NCBI GenBank assembly: GCA_937899295.1
Contig: CALBPO010000359.1
Span: 1 to 6,894 of the forward strand
Length of the DNA stretch: 6,894 nucleotides
DNA from: an uncultured Opitutia bacterium
Lineage (GTDB): Bacteria; Verrucomicrobiota; Verrucomicrobiia; Opitutales; Coraliomargaritaceae
Direction of reading: 5' to 3'
In this document: positions 1-5,299 of the stretch, piece after piece
How positions within the stretch are numbered: the stretch's first letter is position 1
Layout of the letters: each line of letters opens with the position of its first letter
Notes under the pieces: generated by a model
The model's database searches: none
Told to the model about the DNA's origin: nothing
What the model saw: the letters and a program-made list of their open reading frames with translations, nothing else
Made by a program: the position numbers and the translations under genes

Positions 1-47
1 TACGGAGATCATATTGACTGCATGTTTATTTTATCTTGTGCCTCGCG

Positions 48-78
48 TTGACATAAGCCCATTGGATAGTGTTATTTT
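48..78 (+). promoter_or_regulatory. Possible sigma-70-type promoter of sufT
   Basis: A perfect -35 hexamer TTGACA lies at 48-53. A weak extended -10 (TG at 70-71, then TATTTT at 73-78, four of six matches) follows after a 19-nt spacer. Transcription would begin at about 84-86, at or next to the preferred ATG, which suggests a leaderless or nearly leaderless message. The weak -10 and long spacer keep this tentative. sufT could equally be the last gene of an operon that starts before the window. Confidence 0.3.
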
Positions 79-83
79 GTGGC

Positions 84-650
84 ATGCAGTTTAACGAAGA
101 ATTAACTCTCGTTCGCGATACTGAAGCGACAGTCATTCCGGCAGGAGATACTCAAGTAATTCCTTCAGGTACACATGCAGTGATTTCGCAAGCGCTTGGT
201 GGCACTGTGACTATTCGTACAGACTCAGGCTTGTTCCGCCTTTCGAGCCAAGACTGGGATGCGCTAGGCTTAGAAGCCCAGGCGCAACTCGACCAAATCG
301 CGAAGGAGGACGAGCCTGCGCTCGGTGATGTTCCCTTCAGTGAAGAACTGGTCTGGGAGGCGATGAAAGGCTGCTTCGACCCAGAGATACCAGTCAACAT
401 TGTGGACTTGGGGCTTATCTATGATTTGAAAATCAACGATTTGGATACCGATGGCAGACACGCAGTTAATGTTAAAATGACATTGACCGCCCAAGGCTGC
501 GGGATGGGTCCTGTCATCGCAGAAGATGCGAAAAAAAACATCGAAGCGCTTGGCGCCGTATCGACGGCGCAAGTCGACATCGTGTGGGATCCACCTTGGA
601 CACCGCATATGATCTCTGATGCTGGTCGTCAAAAGCTAGGTTTGGAATAG
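84..650 (+). CDS. sufT: SufT-like Fe-S cluster assembly factor (DUF59/MIP18 family, long form)
   Basis: This is a probable cytosolic factor for maturing iron-sulfur proteins, of the long SufT type: an N-terminal SufT-specific region followed by a DUF59/MIP18 domain. Counting from ATG 84 (188 aa), the N-terminal part (about 1-65) has the family pattern IPAGD, IPSGT, QALGGTVTI and the DALG end. The DUF59 domain (about 85-180) shows DPEIPVNIVDLGLIYDL at 99-115, TLTAQGCGMG with the conserved cysteine near 139, and WDPPWTPHMIS near 168. An in-frame GTG at 69 would add five residues (MLFCG). I prefer ATG 84 because family members start close to this point and the GTG lies inside a possible promoter. 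Neither start has a good Shine-Dalgarno. Other suf genes are not in view; they could lie upstream of the window or elsewhere. The family call is firm. The role is known only by family and is likely accessory rather than catalytic. Confidence 0.88.
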   Translation: MQFNEELTLVRDTEATVIPAGDTQVIPSGTHAVISQALGGTVTIRTDSGLFRLSSQDWDALGLEAQAQLDQIAKEDEPALGDVPFSEELVWEAMKGCFDPEIPVNIVDLGLIYDLKINDLDTDGRHAVNVKMTLTAQGCGMGPVIAEDAKKNIEALGAVSTAQVDIVWDPPWTPHMISDAGRQKLGLE

Positions 651-684
651 AGCGTTGCGAATACAAGGGCTCTCGCCTGCTACG

Positions 685-739
685 GTAAGCTTAGGGCAAG
701 CCAGCATACTGCATTCTGCCTTACGTCTTTTTCGTCTTT
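685..739 (+). terminator. Possible rho-independent terminator downstream of sufT
   Basis: GTAA (685-688) can pair with TTAC (721-724), and GGCA (695-698) with TGCC (717-720). This gives an interrupted 8-bp stem with a six-base bulge on one side. It is followed on the plus strand by a T-rich tract (726-739) containing TTTTT. The position, just after sufT and before the convergent dxs end, suits a terminator, but the bulge makes the stem weak. I saw no comparable U-tract structure for the dxs transcript on the minus strand. Confidence 0.28.
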
Positions 740-746
740 ACGTCTG
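724..746. repeat. Short direct repeat of CGTCT(TT) at the dxs 3' end
   Basis: CGTCTTT occurs at 724-730 and again at 733-739, followed by CGTCTG at 741-746, so the unit is present nearly three times. The last copies run over the dxs stop codon (738-740 on the minus strand). This looks like a small tandem duplication that could have moved the end of the gene. It is not large enough to suggest a functional array. Confidence 0.4.
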
Positions 747-2636
747 CAAGGCCGCTACTTTGGCAAACTTCGCTATCACACATTCTAGAATGGCTTGAGG
801 GCTAAGGCCGTTTTCATCGCGTAGTTTGTTCACAGAACTGCCGTGCTCGATAAAGGCATCCGGCCAGCCGATGCGTTCGACGGGACAGCTATGCAGATCA
901 GCGGTTTGGAGCGCTTCCATTACTGCACTGCCCAAGCCGCCGGTGATGACGTGGTCTTCCATTGTCACAATGAGGCGAGTTGATTGGGCGGACTCGGCTA
1001 GTAATACGGTATCGAGTGGCTTGACGAAGCGTGCGTTGACCACACCTGCTTCGATACCGTTTTCACTGAGGCATCTGGCAAGCTTTTCTGCGTCAGCGAC
1101 CATCGCACCGATAGCCCAAATATCGATATCGCTACCCGATTGTAGGCGTTGTGCTTTACCGACTTCGATTGCTTCAGGTTTCTCTTTGATCGGAATACCG
1201 ACTGCGTTGCCGCGTGGGTAGCGTATGAAGGCAGCACCTTGATAGGCGAGGCCTGTGGCCATCATGTCGGCGAGTTCGTCTTCGTTGGCCGGTGCCATGA
1301 CGACGATACCTGGCACGCAGCGCAGGTAGGAAAGGTCAAATAGGCCGTGGTGCGTGGCGCCATCGTTGGGCGATAGACCCGCGCGATCCAAACAGAAGAG
1401 CACAGGCAAGTTTTGTAGCGCAACATCGTGTATGATTTGATCGTAGGCGCGCTGTAGGAAGGTCGAGTAGATCGCGCAGACGGGATGGTAGCCAGAAGTG
1501 GCCATACCCGCTGCGAAGAGAACGGCGTGTTCTTCCGCGATGCCGACATCGAAGAATTGGTCGGGCAACTCTTTCTCCAAAATATTCAGCCCAGTGCCAG
1601 TGGGCATGGCGGCGGCGATGCGCACTACTTTTTTATCCGCGTGTGCTAGTTTGACGAGTGTCTCGCCCATTACGTCTTGATACTTGGGTGGAGTGTCCGA
1701 AGCGGAGGGTGGTCCTTTGCCCGTCTTTACATCGAAGGGGCTGGCGCCGTGAAAGCGCTCAGGGTTTTCGATGGCGACATTGTATCCGCGACCTTTCTCA
1801 GTTAAGATGTGAAGAAGCACGGGTTGCTTGGCGTTTTTAGCAAATTCTAGGTAGTGCTCAACCTGCTTCTGATCGTGCCCATCGATGGGGCCTATGTAGC
1901 GAATGCCAAATTTTTCAAAGAGTGATGAGGAGACGAAGAAGTCTTTCGTCTCTTGTTTCCACTTGGTGCCAAATTTGATGATCGACTCACCACCTGGTAT
2001 TTTTTGGAGTAGACTCTCGATATCGTCGTTTAGGCGATTGTAAATCGGGGTTGTGATCAGTTCGTTAAAGTAGCGAGAGAGAGCGCCTACATTTTTTGCA
2101 ATCGACCATTTGTTGTCATTGAGAATGATGATGAGACGTTTGGTCGAACCGGCTACGTTGTTGAGCGCTTCCATTGTGATACCACATGTGAAGGCGGCGT
2201 CGCCACACAACGCGACGACATGCTCGGCTGTGCCACGCTTATCGCGGGCGACGGCCATGCCAAGCGCGGCGGAAAGTGCGGTGCCAGCGTGGCCTGCACC
2301 AAAAGGATCATGCTCGCTCTCGGCACGGGTTAAGAAGCCGCTGTAGCCGTCGCTTGTGCGGATGTAGTCGAAGCGTTCGTCGTTGCGGCCAGTCAGTAGT
2401 TTATGGATGTAGCCTTGGTGGGAGACGTCGAAGCAGAAGCGATCTTTAGGCGTATTAAACACGCGGTGCAGGCCAATGGTGAGCTCAACCACACCTAGGT
2501 TTGGGCCTACATGACCACCATTTTTCGAGGTCGTCGCTATGACGCGTTCGCGAATCTCCTGAGCAAGTTGCGGGAGCTCTTCGAGCGTAAGTTTTTTTAC
2601 GTCATCAGGCGATTGGATCTGAGCGAGTAGGGACAT
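738..2636 (-). CDS. dxs: 1-deoxy-D-xylulose-5-phosphate synthase, divergent clade
   Basis: This is a cytosolic thiamine diphosphate (ThDP) enzyme that condenses pyruvate and glyceraldehyde 3-phosphate into 1-deoxy-D-xylulose 5-phosphate, the first step of the MEP isoprenoid pathway. At 632 aa it has full family length. The N-terminal ThDP domain (about 1-300) shows GGHVGPNLG (H42), SHQGYIHKLLTGR (72-84) and a cofactor motif running from GDA (145-147) to NDN (173-175). The pyrimidine-binding domain (about 318-480) has GIAEEHAV with the likely catalytic Glu368, STFLQRAYDQ, DRAGLSPNDGATHHG and RYPRG. The C-terminal transketolase domain contains EDHVITGGLG (570-579). Unusual features are GDA instead of GDG, FDVSHQGY instead of the common WDVGHQAY, and NKWSIAKN instead of NEMSISPN. 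Despite these changes the full domain order and DXS-specific blocks are kept. It is the last gene of the operon, 8 nt after xseB, with no clear Shine-Dalgarno, so translational coupling is likely. Confidence 0.95.
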   Translation of the reverse strand: MSLLAQIQSPDDVKKLTLEELPQLAQEIRERVIATTSKNGGHVGPNLGVVELTIGLHRVFNTPKDRFCFDVSHQGYIHKLLTGRNDERFDYIRTSDGYSGFLTRAESEHDPFGAGHAGTALSAALGMAVARDKRGTAEHVVALCGDAAFTCGITMEALNNVAGSTKRLIIILNDNKWSIAKNVGALSRYFNELITTPIYNRLNDDIESLLQKIPGGESIIKFGTKWKQETKDFFVSSSLFEKFGIRYIGPIDGHDQKQVEHYLEFAKNAKQPVLLHILTEKGRGYNVAIENPERFHGASPFDVKTGKGPPSASDTPPKYQDVMGETLVKLAHADKKVVRIAAAMPTGTGLNILEKELPDQFFDVGIAEEHAVLFAAGMATSGYHPVCAIYSTFLQRAYDQIIHDVALQNLPVLFCLDRAGLSPNDGATHHGLFDLSYLRCVPGIVVMAPANEDELADMMATGLAYQGAAFIRYPRGNAVGIPIKEKPEAIEVGKAQRLQSGSDIDIWAIGAMVADAEKLARCLSENGIEAGVVNARFVKPLDTVLLAESAQSTRLIVTMEDHVITGGLGSAVMEALQTADLHSCPVERIGWPDAFIEHGSSVNKLRDENGLSPQAILECVIAKFAKVAALQT

Positions 2637-2644
2637 TCTGTTAA

Positions 2645-2881
2645 TTAGTCTTCGCTGGAATCGTCAAAGTTTTCGAGCTCACCAGTCTTAAGATTGAGTT
2701 GTTCGATTTTGAGCTCGGCTTCTTTAAGCTGCGCTTGACAGTGATTTAGTAGTTTAGAGCCTTCTTCAAACTTTGCTACTAAGTCGGCGAGCGGCGTATC
2801 ACCGTTTTCCATTGCTTGAATGAGGCCTTCGAGGCGTTCGACGGATTTTTCAAAGGTGGGCTCTTCTTTTTTTGTAGGCAT
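2645..2881 (-). CDS. xseB: Exodeoxyribonuclease VII small subunit
   Basis: XseB is the small subunit of the cytosolic exonuclease VII complex, which degrades single-stranded DNA to oligonucleotides. Several copies bind the catalytic large subunit XseA. The 78-aa product has the usual family length. It shows the diagnostic block FEKSVERLEGLIQAMENG (10-27), then a second amphipathic helix from about 32 to 65 (ADLVAKFEEGSKLL, QLKEAELKIEQL), ending in an acidic tail (DDSSED). The start is the only gene start in the operon with a recognisable Shine-Dalgarno: AGGA on the minus strand, nine bases before ATG, lying within the last codons of the upstream gene. The gaps are 5 nt to the gene before and 8 nt to dxs. 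xseA is not in the window. xseB next to dxs is a familiar arrangement (in E. coli xseB-ispA-dxs), but ispA is absent here. Confidence 0.93.
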   Translation of the reverse strand: MPTKKEEPTFEKSVERLEGLIQAMENGDTPLADLVAKFEEGSKLLNHCQAQLKEAELKIEQLNLKTGELENFDDSSED

Positions 2882-2886
2882 TGTGT

Positions 2887-4062
2887 TTAGTCCTGTAAGT
2901 CGAAGGCGTGCTGGATGACTTCGAGATCGATATTTTTAGTAATGAGATCTTTAATGATTGGTATTTTATCCTCGTCGCTTGGCTGAGTCTTGACTGTCAT
3001 GTTGTTGATTTTTGAGGCTACTTTGTAGCTATCCTCTCCGCACATGATAACGGGGATCGAGGTCTTCTCGATCATTTCCATTAGCTTCGGGTCGGGAAGA
3101 ATATTACGCGTCAGGATGATGCCGGCGATGAGTTTATCGCTGCGCAGTCCGTCGGTAGCGATGGCCGATAGGATGATGTCCTCTCGGTCGCCTGGCGCTA
3201 TAATAAGTATGCCCTTGACCAGGTGTTCTACGAGGCCCTTGGCTGCCATCGCTCCAATAATGACTTTATCGATCCGATTTTTACTGCCCGTGTTTTTACC
3301 ATTAAGCCAACGCCCATTAGTCTCGGCGACTACTTGCTCTAGATTGGGTTGTGTTAGCTTGCACTCGTGAGGAATACAACCGAGCAAGGGGATATTCATT
3401 TGCTCAAGTGCGATGCGGCAATATTTGTCGACCATTTCTAGCTTGTCGGGTTCGACTTTGTTGATGATCGCTCCGATTATCTGCACACCGGCAGCTTCGA
3501 AGACGGCCTTGTTAAGAGCGATTTCATCAATCGGACGGCCGATGCCGCCACGTGCGACGATAATAACTTTTGCATTTAAGCGCTTGGCGACTTCTGCGTT
3601 GGAGAGGTTGAAGACTGAACCCACTCCCGCGTGACCGCTGCCCTCAATGATAATGTAGTCGCGTTCAAAAGCTGCGCGGTCGAAGGCGCGACACATTTTA
3701 TCGATTAGATCGGCGTGATTTGCTGAGGGGTTATCTAGATACTCCCTAGAAAAGGTCGCGTGCACCGCGATGGGGCTCATCGCGTGGATTGGAGTTTGCA
3801 CATTGAAAATTTGGTTGAGTAAGACGGAGTCTTCATCGATCTGACGGCCTTCGACTTCGACGAAACGCTGGCCTACTGGCTTAATGAATCCAACTCGCTC
3901 GGTGATGCTACGTATTGCCGAAAAGAGGGCTAGACTCGTGGTAGTCTTACCGTCATTCATCCGAGTTGCGGCGATGAAGATGCGCTTGGTCGTCTTGTTG
4001 CGCGGCGCAGTCAAAATCTCCGTATCCTCGGGCTCGGTGAAGTCTTTTTGTCTTGTTGGCAT
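2887..4062 (-). CDS. Free-standing BioD-like P-loop plus DRTGG-domain protein (Pta N-terminal-half homologue)
   Basis: This 391-aa protein resembles the non-catalytic N-terminal part of long phosphate acetyltransferases: a BioD-like P-loop domain followed by a DRTGG domain. A polar extension (1-26) precedes the P-loop AATRMNDGKTT (31-41, K39), which is of the BioD A/G-x5-GKT kind. Then come FIKPVG (59-64), IIIEGSGHAGVGSVFN (137-152, the Walker B-like region), and VIIVARGGIGRP followed by NKVE (201-204). The DRTGG part starts near 265 and shows APGDREDIILSAI (289-301) and GEDSYKVASKI (342-352). There are no PTA catalytic motifs. It lies 40 nt after pta and 5 nt before xseB. In enteric Pta this half controls activity and oligomerisation. 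A separate regulator or partner of the neighbouring Pta is therefore the natural inference, but it is unproven. It is not a BioD or CobB proper, since the DRTGG domain replaces their other regions. Confidence 0.82.
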   Translation of the reverse strand: MPTRQKDFTEPEDTEILTAPRNKTTKRIFIAATRMNDGKTTTSLALFSAIRSITERVGFIKPVGQRFVEVEGRQIDEDSVLLNQIFNVQTPIHAMSPIAVHATFSREYLDNPSANHADLIDKMCRAFDRAAFERDYIIIEGSGHAGVGSVFNLSNAEVAKRLNAKVIIVARGGIGRPIDEIALNKAVFEAAGVQIIGAIINKVEPDKLEMVDKYCRIALEQMNIPLLGCIPHECKLTQPNLEQVVAETNGRWLNGKNTGSKNRIDKVIIGAMAAKGLVEHLVKGILIIAPGDREDIILSAIATDGLRSDKLIAGIILTRNILPDPKLMEMIEKTSIPVIMCGEDSYKVASKINNMTVKTQPSDEDKIPIIKDLITKNIDLEVIQHAFDLQD

Positions 4063-4064
4063 AT

Positions 4065-4090
4065 ACTCAGATTGAGTTTTGTAAGCTTAC
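4065..4090. repeat. Two small inverted repeats between pta and the BioD-like gene
   Basis: The 40-nt gap contains ACTCA-GAT-TGAGT (4065-4077; five-base arms, three-base loop) and the perfect 10-bp palindrome GTAAGCTTAC (4081-4090). In the minus-strand operon transcript neither is followed by a U tract, so they do not look like a terminator. They could form small hairpins that affect the ratio of the two products, or be chance. Confidence 0.35.
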
Positions 4091-4102
4091 GAATCTGTTA
4101 TC

Positions 4103-5173
4103 CTAGAGGATAGTCACGTCTTCGTTCAAATCGTCGCTATTATCCGTCGGGTAGAGCAGCTTATGATCGATGGCCTGTGAAGCGACCATCACGGCGGCAC
4201 CAAATATATCGCCAGCGGAAGCACCACGACTGATCTCCGCAGCGGGCTTGGCGAGCCCGGTAAGGATAGGGCCGTAGTTGCGCGCACGGGTCAAGGTGTC
4301 GACTAGTTTGGAGGCGATGTTGGCAGAGTGTAGATCAGGAAAGATCAGGACGTTGGCATGTCCGGCGACAGGACCGTCGATCTTCTTAGCTTTCGCAGTG
4401 ATGGGATCAAGTGCGGCGTCGACTTGAAGCTCGCCATCGATCTCCATGGGGATGCCGAGTTCGCGGGCTTTATTGCGCGCCATTTTAGTGGCTGCTTTCA
4501 TCTTGGCCACAGTTGGGTCCTTACTCGTTACGCTTTTACTGGAGTAACTGAGCAGCGCCACATAAGGCTTTTTATTAGTCAAGTGGTAGCGGAGCGCGGC
4601 GGTGGTCACTGCGATGTCAGCAAGTTGTTCGCTCGTTGGATTAGGTACTACGGCGCAATCAGCTAAGAAGAGTTCTCGGTCTTTGCCAGTTTCAAGGTCT
4701 TCAAGATCGAAGATGTTGAGCGAGGAGACGGTGTTAACCTCGGGAAGGCGCGGGACGATTTGCAGGAGGGGGCGCAGTGCACTGGAGGCGGAACTGGTGG
4801 CACCCGATACGATCGCATCAGCCTGCGAGGTAGCAAGCATCATAGTGGCGAAGTAGTTGGTGTCATCTAGGTATTGCTCGATGTCTTTGTCTTTGAGGTT
4901 TTTGAAACGACGCAAGCCTTCAAATTTTTTGACAAAGTTTCCCCACTCATCACTACGGCGCGGCTCGATGATTCGGATGTGCTCGAGGTTAATGTCGAGC
5001 TTCTCGGCATTAGCCTTAATTTTGGCACGGTCGCCTAGTAAGATTGGAATACCTAGTGAATTGGATGCAAATTTGCGGGCTGCTTGCAAGATGCGAGGGT
5101 CACTGCCTTCGGGAAATACAACGCGCTTTGGATGGCGTTTGAGGCGGACGGTGAGTTTTGAAATGAGTGGCAT
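4103..5173 (-). CDS. pta: Phosphate acetyltransferase, short catalytic form
   Basis: Pta is a cytosolic enzyme interconverting acetyl-CoA plus phosphate with acetyl phosphate plus CoA. The 356-aa length matches the short, catalytic-domain-only class, unlike the roughly 700-aa E. coli enzyme. Family motifs run in order: VFPEGSDPRIL (19-29), ATSQADAIVSGAT (114-126), ADCAVVPNPTSEQLADIA (171-188), ALLSYSSK (206-213), DGELQVDAAL (246-255), NVLIFPDLHSANIASKL (274-290) and GPILTGLAKPAAEISRG (301-317). Ser315, Arg316 and Asp322 keep the spacing of the catalytic Ser-Arg-Asp described for the Methanosarcina enzyme. Phosphate butyryltransferase is a relative, but the LADCAVxPNPT and LAKPxxxxSRG blocks favour Pta. 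It is the first gene of the minus-strand operon and is divergent from murJ. The start has no Shine-Dalgarno, and a -10-like hexamer lies only 7 nt upstream. Acetate kinase (ackA) is not in the window. Confidence 0.94.
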   Translation of the reverse strand: MPLISKLTVRLKRHPKRVVFPEGSDPRILQAARKFASNSLGIPILLGDRAKIKANAEKLDINLEHIRIIEPRRSDEWGNFVKKFEGLRRFKNLKDKDIEQYLDDTNYFATMMLATSQADAIVSGATSSASSALRPLLQIVPRLPEVNTVSSLNIFDLEDLETGKDRELFLADCAVVPNPTSEQLADIAVTTAALRYHLTNKKPYVALLSYSSKSVTSKDPTVAKMKAATKMARNKARELGIPMEIDGELQVDAALDPITAKAKKIDGPVAGHANVLIFPDLHSANIASKLVDTLTRARNYGPILTGLAKPAAEISRGASAGDIFGAAVMVASQAIDHKLLYPTDNSDDLNEDVTIL

Positions 5174-5180
5174 AGATCAA

Positions 5181-5212
5181 ATAATAAGTTTAAATTGGTA
5201 GCTTTCTGACAA
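5181..5212 (-). promoter_or_regulatory. Possible promoter of the pta operon
   Basis: On the minus strand, TTGTCA (5212-5207, five of six -35 matches) is followed after 20 nt by TATTAT (5186-5181, five of six -10 matches). The spacer is longer than the usual 16-19. The -10 ends 7 nt before the pta ATG, so transcription would begin at or next to the start codon, giving a leaderless message. This fits the absence of a ribosome binding site. The call rests on hexamer matching alone. Confidence 0.3.
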
Positions 5213-5230
5213 AAGTAAGTAACAGACCAA
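5195..5230. repeat. Imperfect inverted repeat in the pta-murJ divergent region
   Basis: TTGG (5195-5198) pairs with CCAA (5227-5230), and TCTG (5205-5208) pairs with CAGA (5223-5226), with a six-base bulge on one side. It covers the spacer and -35 of the proposed pta promoter, so it might be an operator, but arms this short occur often by chance. Confidence 0.18.
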
Positions 5231-5267
5231 GAACTAAGAGCACTAAATATACAATTGCCAAAGTTTT

Positions 5268-5295
5268 TTGCGACGTAGTTGTTAGTATCTATATA
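5268..5295 (+). promoter_or_regulatory. Possible promoter of murJ
   Basis: TTGCGA (5268-5273, four of six) and TATATA (5290-5295, four of six) are separated by 16 nt, with a run of six T (5264-5269) overlapping the -35. Transcription from here would begin near 5302, just inside the first ATG. That would favour the second ATG at 5327 as the real start. Both hexamers are imperfect and the surrounding DNA is AT-rich, so chance matches are likely. Confidence 0.22.
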
Positions 5296-5299
5296 GGTA

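Noticed and set aside
270..632. 120-codon minus-strand open frame inside sufT
   Set aside because: It is fully antisense to a well-supported gene and its translation shows no family motif.
649..673. AGAGC/GCTCT inverted repeat overlapping the sufT stop, considered as a dxs terminator
   Set aside because: The stem is only five bases with a 15-base loop and has no U tract in the minus-strand direction.
826..1221. 131-codon plus-strand open frame inside dxs, and similar ones inside pta and the BioD-like gene
   Set aside because: All lie opposite strongly conserved coding sequence and read as low-information Ser/Arg/Ala-rich shadows.
685..4090. The nine-base string GTAAGCTTA occurs in two intergenic spots (685-693 and 4081-4089)
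   Set aside because: Many nine-base matches are expected by chance in a window this size, and the flanks do not match. It is not evidence of a shared regulatory site.
2887..5173. Idea that pta and the BioD-like gene are one fused pta broken by a frameshift or sequencing error
   Set aside because: The domain order is reversed relative to the known fusion, both frames have their own start and stop, and a 40-nt gap separates them.
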